Shown here: one piece after another, positions 20,392 to 31,262 of the stretch | How the letters are laid out: each line of letters opens with the position of its first letter | Numbering within the stretch: the first letter of the stretch is position 1 | Source of the DNA: Marivivens donghaensis | GTDB lineage: Bacteria > Pseudomonadota > Alphaproteobacteria > Rhodobacterales > Rhodobacteraceae | Direction: 5' to 3' | DNA: 64,000 bases | Assembly: GCF_023541015.1 (NCBI RefSeq) | Contig: NZ_JALNPR010000001.1 | Coordinates: 62,001 to 126,000 of the forward strand | The notes under the pieces: model-generated | What the model saw: only the letters and a program-made list of their open reading frames with translations | Databases searched by the model: none | Told to the model about the DNA's origin: nothing | Made by a program: the position numbers and the translations under genes

Positions 20392-21312
20392 TCAGACTTT
20401 AAGGCTCGGAATGATCTGTTTTTTGCGGGACATAACGCCCGGAAGAACGACGGTATCGCCTTCGACGGTGCAATCGAACGATGCTTCAGCAATCTTTTTG
20501 ACCAGATCGTTGGGAACGAGCAGGGTCGCTTCTTCGTTCAGGATGTCGATGACGAAGAGGAGAACCTGATCCGCGCCGTCTTCTTTGGCGACGTCAACCA
20601 TCGATGCCATCAGGCTTGCCTTGCGGTCGAGGATGATCTTCGGTGCGGTGGTTTCCAGAACAGAGACGCGCAGTTCGGTGCCGTCGACATTGTATTCCTT
20701 CGAGTCCATGCGCAGCAGTTCAGCGTCAGAGAAGGACGACACGTCAGATTTGGCTTCGAACAGTTCAGACGCGTAAGCGCTGATGTCGATGTTGAGTTCA
20801 GCCGCCAGTTTCTCGGCCAGTGCTTTGTCCACGTCCGTCGTGGTTGGGCTGCGGAATTCCAGCGTGTCGGATAGGATGCACGACAGCATCGCGCCCTTGA
20901 TGTTGTCCGGCATTTTTTCTGCGTCGTCGCCCATCAGGTCATACATGATGGTCGCGGTGCAGGCGAGCGGACGGATGGTGATGTCGATCGGGCCTTTGGT
21001 TTCCAGACCGCCGACCAGTTTATGGTGGTCGATGATCGCGGTGATGTCCGCGTCATTGATCGCATCAGGCAGCTCGGCTGGGTTGTTGGTGTCAACGATG
21101 ACAACCTTTTGGCCTGCTTCGACGGTCGAGATGATCTCGGGTTTTGCAAAGCCCCATTTTTCGATCACAAAGGCGGCTTCGGTATTGGGTTCGCCCAGCA
21201 GAACGGGCTTTGCGTCGATGCCTTTGACTTCGTTCAGATACCAAGCCCAAACGATGGGCGATCCAGTGGAGTCGGTGTCAGGAGATTTGTGGCCGAAAAC
21301 AAGCGTGGTCAT
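20392..21312 (-). CDS. ppaC: Manganese-dependent (family II) inorganic pyrophosphatase
   Basis: The 306-residue protein is a DHH-family pyrophosphatase that hydrolyses PPi to two phosphates. Metal ligands are visible as FGHKSPDTD (His8, Asp12, Asp14), VDTNNP (Asp74) and IDHH (Asp95-His97). The C-terminal domain with SRKKQIIP binds substrate. Family II enzymes are best known from Firmicutes; here the gene takes the PPi-recycling role in an alphaproteobacterium. ATG 21312 begins MTTLVFGHKSPDTD. It has its own terminator and is divergent from the DUF2161 gene. Confidence 0.93.
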   Translation of the reverse strand: MTTLVFGHKSPDTDSTGSPIVWAWYLNEVKGIDAKPVLLGEPNTEAAFVIEKWGFAKPEIISTVEAGQKVVIVDTNNPAELPDAINDADITAIIDHHKLVGGLETKGPIDITIRPLACTATIMYDLMGDDAEKMPDNIKGAMLSCILSDTLEFRSPTTTDVDKALAEKLAAELNIDISAYASELFEAKSDVSSFSDAELLRMDSKEYNVDGTELRVSVLETTAPKIILDRKASLMASMVDVAKEDGADQVLLFVIDILNEEATLLVPNDLVKKIAEASFDCTVEGDTVVLPGVMSRKKQIIPSLKV

Positions 21313-21450
21313 AGAGGTCTGCCTCATGTGCGATATCAATTCGCGGGCCTTATATGATCGGGCAGCGTTGTTGTCACCACTTCGCGCCGTGCTGCGACCA
21401 AAGGCCATGCCGCAATTGCGCAGTCGAGTTGCGCAAGGTAGGTCTGAGCC

Positions 21451-22113
21451 ATGGCTAGGATTTCCGAAACTGATCTCTATGCGCCCGTGAAGGCGCTGCT
21501 GGAACGGCAGGGCTACGTCGTGAAGGCCGAGGTCGGTGCGGTCGATGTGGTGGGACGTCGTGGTGACGAACCACCTGTCATCGTAGAGCTAAAGACTAGC
21601 TTTTCGCTCACGCTTTTGCAGCAGGCTGTCGCGCGTCTGGCCATTACGGACAATGTCTATGTTTGTGTGCCACGGCAAAGCGGGCGGGCGAGTTGGAAGG
21701 CGTTGCAGGCCAATGTGAAACTCTGTCGGCGGCTTGGGATTGGCGTCATTACGGTTCGCCTCTCGGACGGGTTTACGGAAACTCTGGCCGATCCTGGTCC
21801 CTATACCCCGCGCAAGTCACCGAACAAGGCGAAGGCTTTGCTGCGCGAATTTGATCGACTGAGGGGCGATCCGAACGTCGGCGGTGCCACACGGCAGGGG
21901 ATCGTGACGGGCTACAGGCAGGATGCGATTGCCTGTGCGGAATTCCTAGCCAGTGAAGGGCTGAGTAAAGGGGCGGTGGTCGCCAAAGCAACAGGTGTCA
22001 AAACCGCGACCCGTCTGATGGCCGACAACCACTACGGTTGGTTCGAACGAGTGGCTGTCGGCATTTACGGATTAACCGAGGTCGGTCAGGAGGCTATTCG
22101 TCCAGCCGAGTGA
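21451..22113 (+). CDS. DUF2161 PD-(D/E)XK nuclease-like protein
   Basis: This 220-residue protein has a PD-(D/E)XK nuclease core in its N-terminal half. Asp32 in AVDVVGRR, then Glu46-X-Lys48 in VIVELKTS, match the motif order, and helices follow. The C-terminal half (about 135-220) looks like a winged-helix segment (GATRQGIVTGYRQDA through WFERVAVGIYGLTEVG). The family is annotated DUF2161; its target is not known. The gene is divergent from ppaC and overlaps the convergent TraB-like gene by 20 bases. Confidence 0.78.
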   Translation: MARISETDLYAPVKALLERQGYVVKAEVGAVDVVGRRGDEPPVIVELKTSFSLTLLQQAVARLAITDNVYVCVPRQSGRASWKALQANVKLCRRLGIGVITVRLSDGFTETLADPGPYTPRKSPNKAKALLREFDRLRGDPNVGGATRQGIVTGYRQDAIACAEFLASEGLSKGAVVAKATGVKTATRLMADNHYGWFERVAVGIYGLTEVGQEAIRPAE

Positions 22114-23086
22114 TCGTCCAGCCGTTCTGGGCCATCAAATTCAACACGCCATTGTCGCCCGAAAGGTGCGCGGCACCGAACACCGCGACAACGGGACCTT
22201 CGGCTGCTGCGGTTTCAAGGTTGTCGATCCAGTTCATGTTCCGACCGTCAAGGAGGCCTTCGGCGAAATCGTCGAACACCTTGTTCGCGTGGGGTAGATC
22301 GACGTTCGGAACAAGGGTGAGCGCGGCCCGCGATAGGTCCCACACGCGGGCAACGTCACCCGCGAAATAGGCATCGAACGTGGATGCAAAAAGCGCGCTC
22401 TCGATATCTGGCGGTAAGAGCGACATCTCGAGCATGTCGATCTGGGCGTCGATCGGATCGTCGTAAAGGATACGCAACGAGTCGCGCCAGTCCTCTAGCG
22501 CGCGTGTTTCAACGCCTAGCGAAGCAGCGTCCTCCATCACCATCGCGTCCAATCCCGTCAGCCCTGCCTGAATGTCGGGCATGGCGCAGGGCGGAGTTCC
22601 GAGCGCGGCGACCAGATACCACGGCTGAAAACGTGCGGTCATCGGTGAGGGTAGCCCACGGGCGCGGCCTGCCTCAGCAAGGAGTTCCCATGACGCGTCG
22701 TCGATCATGCCGATCAGCGTTTGCCCTTCGGGCAGGAGGATCAACGCTGGGTCAGCGAGCAGCTCGCGCTGCATTTCTTGCAACTGTTCGGTCGTCTGTT
22801 CGACTAGCAAAATATCGGCGCCGTCTAGTGCCTCGCGGGCTTTATACCTGAGCGGCAAGAGGCGCGGGTCGTAGATGTGCAAGCTGCCAAAGAAGGTGAT
22901 CTGATCGCCGTCTCGATCAGCCCGCCATATCAGGCCTTTACCGTTCAAGGTGGCGTCCGACGTGCGCTCTACCTCAGCCAAAACGTCTGCGGGTAAATAG
23001 GCCTCAATAGATGCGCCCGAACAGAGTGCCAAAGATGCGGTGGGAAAAACTGAGGAAACGAAAAGAACGGTGAGGGTCGCGCGCAT
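22094..23086 (-). CDS. TraB/GumN-family protein
   Basis: The 330-residue protein has a signal peptide (cleavage near 20, after SLA) and the two hallmark motifs of the TraB/GumN (Tiki-like) family. These are FFGSLHIYDPRLLPL near 65-79 and VVAVFGAAHLSGDNGV near 300-315, each with a conserved Gly-x-x-His. Related Tiki proteins are metalloproteases, but bacterial members are uncharacterised. Two adjacent ATG codons exist (23089, 23086); AGGAG is better spaced for the second. It converges on DUF2161. Confidence 0.8.
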   Translation of the reverse strand: MRATLTVLFVSSVFPTASLALCSGASIEAYLPADVLAEVERTSDATLNGKGLIWRADRDGDQITFFGSLHIYDPRLLPLRYKAREALDGADILLVEQTTEQLQEMQRELLADPALILLPEGQTLIGMIDDASWELLAEAGRARGLPSPMTARFQPWYLVAALGTPPCAMPDIQAGLTGLDAMVMEDAASLGVETRALEDWRDSLRILYDDPIDAQIDMLEMSLLPPDIESALFASTFDAYFAGDVARVWDLSRAALTLVPNVDLPHANKVFDDFAEGLLDGRNMNWIDNLETAAAEGPVVAVFGAAHLSGDNGVLNLMAQNGWTITRLDE

Positions 23087-23163
23087 CATGGCTCCTGTTT
23101 GTCGTAATTTAACTTATGCCGTTCAAGCAGGGGAGGCGATACAAAAAATCCTCTACACCACTG

Positions 23164-23192
23164 TTGACACCCCTACGACAGGTTCCTAACTA
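23164..23192 (+). promoter_or_regulatory. Sigma-70-type promoter of groESL
   Basis: TTGACA (23164-23169), a 17-base spacer and TAACTA (23187-23192) form a housekeeping-type promoter. Transcription would start near 23199, right at the CIRCE operator. Confidence 0.7.
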
Positions 23193-23199
23193 TGCGTCG

Positions 23200-23226
23200 T
23201 TAGCACTCGACATGAGTGAGTGCTAA
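23200..23226. promoter_or_regulatory. CIRCE operator (HrcA binding site)
   Basis: TTAGCACTC (23200-23208), nine bases, GAGTGCTAA (23218-23226) is an exact copy of the CIRCE consensus. HrcA bound here would block the promoter just upstream, and release on heat stress would turn on groESL. Confidence 0.96.
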
Positions 23227-23260
23227 CACAGGATTTAACGATAGCTGAGGAGCTACAAAA

Positions 23261-23548
23261 ATGGCTTTTAAACCGCTGCATGACCGCGTTCTGGTCCGCC
23301 GTGTCGAGAGCGACGAAAAAACCAAGGGTGGTCTGATCATCCCTGATAGCGCCAAAGAAAAACCGGCTGAAGGCGAAGTAGTTGCTTGCGGCGAAGGTGC
23401 ACGTAAGGACTCCGGCGAACTGATCGCAATGGCTGTTAAAGCTGGCGATCGCGTTCTCTTCGGTAAATGGTCTGGCACTGAAGTCACCGTAGACGGCGAA
23501 GAGCTGCTCATCATGAAAGAAGGCGACATTCTCGGCATCATCGCCTGA
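23261..23548 (+). CDS. groES: Co-chaperonin GroES
   Basis: GroES (95 residues) is the heptameric lid of the GroEL chamber. The sequence [19 protein letters not shown], the mobile loop [16 protein letters not shown] and the ending GDILGIIA are typical, and the length is standard. It is the first gene after the CIRCE operator, with GAGG before the ATG, and lies 44 bases upstream of groEL in one operon. Confidence 0.98.
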   Translation: MAFKPLHDRVLVRRVESDEKTKGGLIIPDSAKEKPAEGEVVACGEGARKDSGELIAMAVKAGDRVLFGKWSGTEVTVDGEELLIMKEGDILGIIA

Positions 23549-23577
23549 GATCGTACCTTTCCCTGAAACTATTTTAG

Positions 23578-25230
<1,653 letters not shown>

Positions 25231-25253
25231 TCATCGCCGAAGGCATGATAGGG

Positions 25254-25282
25254 AAACGGGGTCGCAATCGCGGCCCCGTTTT
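25254..25282 (+). terminator. Rho-independent terminator of groESL
   Basis: A 12-bp stem (AAACGGGGTCGC / GCGGCCCCGTTT, one G-U pair) with an AATC loop is followed by TTTCGTTT. It lies 23 bases after groEL and just before the next gene. Confidence 0.88.
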
Positions 25283-25297
25283 CGTTTGGAGGCACGA

Positions 25298-26146
25298 ATG
25301 ATCTACCTCGTAGCACTTGGCGCGTTGCTCGCACTGGCCGCCAATTCGGTTTTGATCCGTTTGGCAGTGGTGGATTACGGGGCCGATCCTGCGGCCTTTG
25401 CCGTCGTGCGCGTGGCGACAGGGGCGGTCGTTCTGATGACGATAGCCCTTTTGCAAAAGAGAGGGGCGTGGCCGACAAAAGCGCGGTCGTTTGCAGGGGC
25501 TGTGTGCCTCGCCGGCTATATCGTCGGCTTTTCACTCGCCTATCGCACTTTGGACGCTGGATTTGGCGCCTTGCTGCTGTTCGGCTGGGTGCAGATCACG
25601 ATATTCGCTACGGTGGTTGCACGCGGCAACCGCCCATCTGTGTTTCAATGGATCGGCGCGATAGTGGCTTTCTTCGGGTTGGTCTGGCTGTTGAAACCTT
25701 CATCAGACCTTGGAACCTTGTCCGTCATTGATCTGATGCTGATGTCCTTCGCTGGGATGAGCTGGGGATTCTACACTCTGCTCGGCCGTGGGGCGGGGGA
25801 TCCTGTTCGCGTGAACGCGATGAGCTTTGCCCTGTGCCTGCTGTTCGTGCTGCCGTTGATGATGGTCGGCAATGGGGCGCTCAGTGGGCCAGCATTGGTG
25901 CTCGCCATGGCGTCGGGCGGCATTACCTCGGGCCTTGGCTATGCGCTCTGGTATCGGATTGTGGCGGTCATTGACCCTGCGCTGGCAGGGGTAGGGCAGT
26001 TGATGGTGCCCGTCTTGGCCAGCCTCGGTGGACTGGTCTGGATCAACGAGCCGATCACAGTTCAGTGGATCATCGGCGCGGCACTGGTGCTCGGCGGGAT
26101 TGGGCTATCGATTGCGCCGCAGATCATAGCTAAACGGCGCCTCTAA
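25298..26146 (+). CDS. EamA/DMT-family transporter
   Basis: This 282-residue inner-membrane protein has ten hydrophobic segments arranged as two EamA halves (about 1-135 and 140-280), each ending in a helix with a Trp-rich loop. Members export amino acids, metabolites or drugs; the substrate here cannot be told. ATG 25298 is chosen because GGAGG lies seven bases upstream. Its stop codon lies inside the loop of the bidirectional terminator shared with mtlK. Confidence 0.82.
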   Translation: MIYLVALGALLALAANSVLIRLAVVDYGADPAAFAVVRVATGAVVLMTIALLQKRGAWPTKARSFAGAVCLAGYIVGFSLAYRTLDAGFGALLLFGWVQITIFATVVARGNRPSVFQWIGAIVAFFGLVWLLKPSSDLGTLSVIDLMLMSFAGMSWGFYTLLGRGAGDPVRVNAMSFALCLLFVLPLMMVGNGALSGPALVLAMASGGITSGLGYALWYRIVAVIDPALAGVGQLMVPVLASLGGLVWINEPITVQWIIGAALVLGGIGLSIAPQIIAKRRL

Positions 26147-26161
26147 ACAGAAGCGCCGTTT
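26132..26161. terminator. Bidirectional terminator between EamA gene and mtlK
   Basis: AAACGGCGC (26132-26140) and GCGCCGTTT (26153-26161) form a perfect 9-bp stem with a 12-base loop between two convergent genes. Confidence 0.7.
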
Positions 26162-26178
26162 CAGGATGTCTAACAGGC

Positions 26179-27654
26179 TTAGCCTTTGATGTAGGCGGTC
26201 AGAGTAGCTTTGACGCCGTTGTCATAAAGGCTGTTCAGGGCCTTTCCAAAGGCGGCCACGAATACCTCGTTCTGGGCGAGATCACCAAACACCGCAGTGT
26301 TTTCTAGAAATGCCGCGGGACGAGCCTTGGCCTCATCCGCGAGAGATTTGAGAACCACATGGTTGTCGTCATTCGGCGCGATCTCATTGCCAGCTTCATC
26401 CACGCGGGCGCAATAACGGCACCAGAGCGCGACTTCCAATGCGAGGCCAGACACATCCGCACCCGCCGCCAGCGCGTCACGCAAGGTCGGGAGGATGAAC
26501 TTTGGCTGACGGTTGGACCCATCGAGGCACAGACGCGGGATCGTGTCGCCGACTTCTGGGTTCGAGAAGCGCTCGATGATCTTTTCGCGATAGGCCTGAT
26601 AATCAACGCCCTCAATCGGGGTTAGCGTCGGGATGATTTCACGCTGTTCCAATGCGTCGAGCCATTCTGAGATCAACGGATCAGCCATCGCATCATGAAC
26701 AAAATGATGCCCGATCAGAGCCGACGGATAGGCAATCGCCGCGTGGCCACCGTTCAGGATGCGGAGCTTCATCAACTCGTATTTTGCAACATCCTCAACG
26801 AATTCCGCGCCAACCTTTTCCAGCGCTGGGCGACCTTGGGGGAAGTTATCCTCTAGGACCCATTGACGGAAAGGTTCACAGGCAACAGGCACCGCATCGG
26901 TGATGCCGAATTTATCGGCAACCATCGCGCGTTCGCGGTCAGAGGTCGCTGGCGTGATGCAGTCGACCATAGAGTTCGGGAAGGCAACGTTTGCGCTGAT
27001 CCAATCCGCAAAGTCTGGGTCAGACAGACGAGCGAGGCCAATGACCGTGCGTTTTGCGACGTGACCGTTTTCAGGCAGGTTGTCGCAGGACATGAACGTG
27101 AACGGCGCAAGGCCAGCGTCACGACGAATGCGGAGTGCTTTGATCACCATACCGAACACGGTTTTCGGCGCGTCGGGGTTCGCAGCATCTGCGACAATGT
27201 CGGGGTGTTTTGTGTCAAAACCATCGGTCAGGGCGTCGACGTAATAGCCGCCCTCGGTGATGGTGGTCGATACGATTTTGATCGCGGGATCGGCCATTTT
27301 TGCGATGGTGACCTCGGGATCGACCTCAACGAAGTCGATCATAGAACCAACGACCTGAGCGGTGAGGCCCGAGGGGTCCAGTTCGACAACGGTTGTCAGC
27401 CAGTCTTGTTTCGCAAGACGGTCGCGCATGGTTGCGTCGCCTGCGCGGACGCCAGCGCCACACAGCGCCCAGTCATGGCTTTCACCCAGTGCAAACAGGC
27501 GGTCGAGATATACCGCCATGTGCGCGCGGTGGAAATTGCCGATCCCCACGTGGAGGATGCCCGCCGTCAACGCGGATCGGTCGTAAGAAGGGGTGCCGAT
27601 GGTATCAGGGAGCTGAGCCAGAGCGGAGGTGTTGAGTTCGATTGCCATGGTCAT
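26179..27654 (-). CDS. mtlK: Mannitol 2-dehydrogenase
   Basis: MtlK (about 490 residues) oxidises D-mannitol (and D-arabitol) to the ketose with NAD. Family traits visible are ILHVGIGNFHRAHMAVYLDRL (NAD-binding start), FMSCDNLPENG, then LRILNGGHAAIAYPS near the middle, which holds the catalytic Lys/Asn region. The start ATG 27654 overlaps the smoS stop (ATGA), so the two are coupled; a second ATG at 27648 is possible. It is the last gene of the polyol operon and is followed by a terminator. D-fructose is the expected product from mannitol. Confidence 0.92.
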   Translation of the reverse strand: MTMAIELNTSALAQLPDTIGTPSYDRSALTAGILHVGIGNFHRAHMAVYLDRLFALGESHDWALCGAGVRAGDATMRDRLAKQDWLTTVVELDPSGLTAQVVGSMIDFVEVDPEVTIAKMADPAIKIVSTTITEGGYYVDALTDGFDTKHPDIVADAANPDAPKTVFGMVIKALRIRRDAGLAPFTFMSCDNLPENGHVAKRTVIGLARLSDPDFADWISANVAFPNSMVDCITPATSDRERAMVADKFGITDAVPVACEPFRQWVLEDNFPQGRPALEKVGAEFVEDVAKYELMKLRILNGGHAAIAYPSALIGHHFVHDAMADPLISEWLDALEQREIIPTLTPIEGVDYQAYREKIIERFSNPEVGDTIPRLCLDGSNRQPKFILPTLRDALAAGADVSGLALEVALWCRYCARVDEAGNEIAPNDDNHVVLKSLADEAKARPAAFLENTAVFGDLAQNEVFVAAFGKALNSLYDNGVKATLTAYIKG

Positions 27655-28424
27655 GCCATCCAGTTTCCGCCGTCCACACCGAAACATTGTGCGACGACAT
27701 AGTCGGCCTCGTTTGAGGCAAGAAAGAGTGCCATTCCGGTCAGATCTTCAGCCTTGCCCATGCGTCCAAAGGGGACGGCGGCACCGACTTCGCGTTTTTT
27801 CTGACCGAGGGGTTTGTTTTCATATTTGGCAAAGAAGGCATCGACGCCGTCCCAATGTTCGCCATCCACCACACCGGGCGCGATTGCGTTCACATTTATG
27901 CCATGTTGGATCAGGTTCAGGCCCGCTGACTGGGTAAAGCTGATGACAGCGGCTTTCGTCGCACAGTAGACGCCCACGAGGGCCTCACCACGACGGCCAG
28001 CTTGGGACGCCATATTGATGATCTTGCCGCCTTTGCCGTTGGCGATCATGACCTTCGCGACAGCTTGGGTCATGAACATGGTGCCAAAGACGTTGATCGA
28101 GAACAGCTTTTGATAATCTGCCTCGGTGATCTCAATGATCGGTGCGGCCGAGAATAGCGCGGCGTTATTCACAAGGATGTCAATCCCGCCGAGTTCCGTT
28201 TCGACCGTGTTCACGGCGTTATCAATGCTAGCTTTATCCGCCACATCACAGGCAACGGCGATTGCGCCATTGCCGATGGTTTGTGCGGCCTTCAATGCGG
28301 CCGAGGCGTTGATGTCGACAATCGCAACACGCGCGCCTTCGGCAGCATAGGCCTTTGCAAATTCAAAACCGATCCCGCGGGCTGCACCCGTGATCAGAAC
28401 CGATTTACCCGAAAACCGTATCAT
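27651..28424 (-). CDS. smoS: Sorbitol dehydrogenase, short-chain (SmoS type)
   Basis: This 257-residue short-chain dehydrogenase has the NAD motif TGAARGIG (12-19) and the catalytic Ser140, Tyr153 and Lys157 (YCATK). It resembles sorbitol (L-iditol/galactitol) dehydrogenase of the Rhodobacter polyol operon, which oxidises D-sorbitol to D-fructose. Its start overlaps the end of smoK (ATGA) and its stop overlaps mtlK. The position between smoK and mtlK reproduces the Rhodobacter sphaeroides order, which is the main basis for the specific name. Confidence 0.88.
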   Translation of the reverse strand: MIRFSGKSVLITGAARGIGFEFAKAYAAEGARVAIVDINASAALKAAQTIGNGAIAVACDVADKASIDNAVNTVETELGGIDILVNNAALFSAAPIIEITEADYQKLFSINVFGTMFMTQAVAKVMIANGKGGKIINMASQAGRRGEALVGVYCATKAAVISFTQSAGLNLIQHGINVNAIAPGVVDGEHWDGVDAFFAKYENKPLGQKKREVGAAVPFGRMGKAEDLTGMALFLASNEADYVVAQCFGVDGGNWMA

Positions 28425-29425
28425 GCAATCCGCAGCCCTTTTTCGTCAAAGCGGTGGATCTTGTCGGCTTCGGGGGTGAGATAGACAGTATCACCGTGGC
28501 GAACGGGGAATTCGCCGCCAACGCGCACGGTTATGGATTCCGCGAGGCCCGTTTCATGAACGTGCAGGAAGGTGTCAGAGCCGAGATGTTCAGAGACGCT
28601 GACTGTACCTTTCCATAGACCTTCGGTCGCGGATGCAGTCAGGTGCTCTGGACGAATGCCGATGGTGTGCGCGCCATGCTGTGCAGCGGTTTCACCTTCG
28701 ATAAAGTTCATCTTGGGCGAGCCGATGAAACCAGCGACGAATTTGTTGCGCGGGGTGTGGTACAGTTCGAGAGGGGAGCCGACCTGTTCGATCACACCAG
28801 CCTGCAGAACCACGATTTTGTCTGCCATGGTCATCGCTTCGACCTGATCGTGGGTCACGTAGACCATGGTGGTTTTCAGGCGCTCGTGGAGTTCTGAGAT
28901 CTCAAGTCGCATCCCAACGCGAAGCGCTGCGTCCAAGTTCGACAGCGGTTCGTCAAAGAGGAACGCGCTTGGTTCGCGCACAATCGCGCGGCCAATTGCA
29001 ACACGCTGGCGCTGACCGCCAGAGAGCTGACCCGGACGGCGATCAATGTAGCTATCGAGGTTCAGAACCTTTGCAGCGTTATCCACGCGGCGGTCGATTT
29101 CGGCCTGATCCATCTTTGCCATCTTGAGCGGGAAGGCGATGTTCTTGCGCACGGACATATGCGGGTAGAGCGCGTAGGACTGGAACACCATCGCAAGACC
29201 GCGTTTTGCGGGCGGCAGGTCGGTGGCGTCTTTGCTGTCGATGCGGATTTGGCCGCCCGACACGTCCTCAAGGCCAGCGATCAGGCGCAGAAGAGTGGAT
29301 TTGCCGCAACCCGATGGGCCAACGAATACAACGAACTCTCCGTCTTCGATGGTCAAGTCCAGCGGCGGGATAACTTCGACATCGCCGAAACGTTTGGTGA
29401 CTTTATCTAGCGTAATGCGTCCCAT
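28421..29425 (-). CDS. smoK: Polyol ABC transporter ATP-binding protein
   Basis: The 334-residue ATPase of a MalK/UgpC-type sugar importer has Walker [10 protein letters not shown] (36-44), signature [14 protein letters not shown] (from 134) and Walker B FLFDEP (155-160). A C-terminal TOBE-like regulatory domain (about 235-334) is present. It energises the SmoFG permease. It overlaps smoS by four bases and follows smoG by 11 bases. Length and domain order are standard for the family. Confidence 0.92.
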   Translation of the reverse strand: MGRITLDKVTKRFGDVEVIPPLDLTIEDGEFVVFVGPSGCGKSTLLRLIAGLEDVSGGQIRIDSKDATDLPPAKRGLAMVFQSYALYPHMSVRKNIAFPLKMAKMDQAEIDRRVDNAAKVLNLDSYIDRRPGQLSGGQRQRVAIGRAIVREPSAFLFDEPLSNLDAALRVGMRLEISELHERLKTTMVYVTHDQVEAMTMADKIVVLQAGVIEQVGSPLELYHTPRNKFVAGFIGSPKMNFIEGETAAQHGAHTIGIRPEHLTASATEGLWKGTVSVSEHLGSDTFLHVHETGLAESITVRVGGEFPVRHGDTVYLTPEADKIHRFDEKGLRIA

Positions 29426-29436
29426 TATTCTTTTCC

Positions 29437-30267
29437 TTATTTCACGGCGCCGAAGGTCAGACCGCGGACAAGTTGTTTTTGGCTGAACCAGCCCATGATC
29501 AGGATCGGTGCGATCGCCATGGTCGAAGCAGCAGAGAGTTTTGCGTAAAAGAGGCCTTCAGGGCTGGAGTAGCTTGCGATGAATGCGGTCAACGGAGCGG
29601 CTTTGGCGGCCGTCAGGTTGAGCGTCCAAAACGCTTCGTTCCAAGCCAGAATGACGTTCAAGAGGATCGTCGAGGCGATGCCAGGGACGGCCATTGGCGT
29701 GAGGATGTAGAGGATTTCCTCGCGCAGTGTGGCGCCATCCATGCGGGCTGCCTCAAGGATCTCACCCGGGATTTCCTTGAAGTAGGTGTAGAGCATCCAG
29801 ACGATGATCGGCAGGTTGATCAACATCAGGACAACGACCAGACCCCAACGGTTGTCCAAAAGACCCAATTTGATGAACAGCAGGTAGATAGGGTAAAGAA
29901 CACCAACCGCTGGCAACATCTTGGTCGAGAGCATCCACATCAGGATGTCTTTGGTCCGTTTGGAGGGAACGAATGCCATCGACCATGCTGCAGGAACCGC
30001 GACAACGATGCCCAAGAGGGTAGAGCCAACTGCGATGATCACAGAGTTTGTCAGGAACCGCAGGTAGTCAGAGCGTTCCTGAACGATCGCGTAGTTTTCC
30101 AGCGTCCAGTCAAAGAACAGGAAAATGGGTGGATCAGAGATTGCCTGACCTTCGGTTTTAAAGCTGGTCAGAATAGTCCACAGGATCGGGAAAAAGATCA
30201 GAAGACCGATAGCCCAAGCGAGGGTCGTATTGAGCGCCTTTTGGCGTGTGGTGACGGTGCGTGCCAT
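29437..30267 (-). CDS. smoG: Polyol ABC transporter permease (MalG type)
   Basis: SmoG (276 residues) has six predicted membrane helices and the EAA loop seen in [20 protein letters not shown], which docks on the ATPase. This is the MalG-like half of the permease pair. It lies 13 bases downstream of smoF and 11 bases upstream of smoK. Specificity for polyols is taken from the operon, not from the protein. Confidence 0.9.
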   Translation of the reverse strand: MARTVTTRQKALNTTLAWAIGLLIFFPILWTILTSFKTEGQAISDPPIFLFFDWTLENYAIVQERSDYLRFLTNSVIIAVGSTLLGIVVAVPAAWSMAFVPSKRTKDILMWMLSTKMLPAVGVLYPIYLLFIKLGLLDNRWGLVVVLMLINLPIIVWMLYTYFKEIPGEILEAARMDGATLREEILYILTPMAVPGIASTILLNVILAWNEAFWTLNLTAAKAAPLTAFIASYSSPEGLFYAKLSAASTMAIAPILIMGWFSQKQLVRGLTFGAVK

Positions 30268-30280
30268 GACTGCTCCTCCC

Positions 30281-31147
30281 TCAGTTATCCAAGTTTTTGC
30301 CGACGATGCGCATCAGGAAGATGGCGATGATGTTTGCGAGGATGATCGCGTAGACGCCGCCTGCAGAGCCCAGACCGATGTTTTGGCTTTCCAGAACCCG
30401 CTGGAAGATGAGGTAGCTGAGTGTCTTGGTGCCGAATGCGCCGCCGGTGGTGACGAAAATCTCTGCGAAAACCGCCAGAAGAAAGATTGTCTGGATTAGG
30501 ATCACGACGGTAATTGCACGGCTTAGGTGCGGCAGGATGATGTACCAGAACCGTTTCAGGGCAGGTGCGCCGTCCATTTCAGACGCTTCGAGTTGTTCGC
30601 CGTCCAACGATTGGATCGCGGTCAGCAGAATGAGGGTCGCAAACGGCAGCCATTGCCAGCTGACGATGATGATGATCGAGGGTAGGGAGGCCTGCGACAT
30701 CCATTCAACGGGCTGCGCACCAAAGGCGCGCCACAGGTGGGCGAACAGGCCGTTGGTCGGGTCCATGAACATGTTCTTCCAGACCAGTGCGGACACGGTC
30801 GGCATGACAAAGAAGGGTGCAATCACGAGGATGCGAACGATGCCTTGGCCCCACATTGGGCGGTCCAGCAAGAGCGCCAGCAGAACACCGAACACGACTG
30901 TGATAAACAGCACGCCACCAACGATGATTAGGGTGGTGAGGATGCTCGGCCAGAAAGAACTGCTTGTGACAAAGCGCGTGTAGTTTTCGAATCCAGCCCA
31001 TCCAAGGTCGCCGCCACGCAGGGGCAGGTAGTTCTTGAACGAGAAATAGAGCGTCATCGTGAGCGGGACGAGCATCCAACCCAGCAATAGAATGACCGCG
31101 GGGGCCATCATAATGCGAGCTGCAGCGCGTGAATGTTGGGTCGCCAT
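30281..31147 (-). CDS. smoF: Polyol ABC transporter permease (MalF type)
   Basis: SmoF (288 residues) is the MalF-like partner of SmoG, with six or seven hydrophobic helices and the EAA loop LEASEMDGAPALKRFWYIILP. The N-terminus is short (AATQHSRAAARI type), as in sugar permeases of CUT1. It follows smoE after 115 bases that hold a stem-loop, which may reduce permease expression relative to the binding protein. Confidence 0.9.
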   Translation of the reverse strand: MATQHSRAAARIMMAPAVILLLGWMLVPLTMTLYFSFKNYLPLRGGDLGWAGFENYTRFVTSSSFWPSILTTLIIVGGVLFITVVFGVLLALLLDRPMWGQGIVRILVIAPFFVMPTVSALVWKNMFMDPTNGLFAHLWRAFGAQPVEWMSQASLPSIIIIVSWQWLPFATLILLTAIQSLDGEQLEASEMDGAPALKRFWYIILPHLSRAITVVILIQTIFLLAVFAEIFVTTGGAFGTKTLSYLIFQRVLESQNIGLGSAGGVYAIILANIIAIFLMRIVGKNLDN

Positions 31148-31219
31148 GAATGCACTTCCTCTGTTGGTAGCTGTGCCGCTACCTTAAAGATCTTTGCGTA
31201 ATTCGTAGATTGAAATGAG

Positions 31220-31247
31220 CGGTGGGCAGCGCGAGGGCCACCCACCG
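31220..31247 (-). terminator. Stem-loop between smoE and smoF
   Basis: CGGTGGG (31220-31226) and CCCACCG (31241-31247) pair perfectly around a 14-base loop, 16 bases after the smoE stop. No T-run follows, so this is more likely an mRNA-stabilising or attenuating hairpin than a full terminator. Binding-protein genes are often expressed above their permeases in this way. Confidence 0.5.
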
Positions 31248-31262
31248 TCATTGGAGGAAAGC

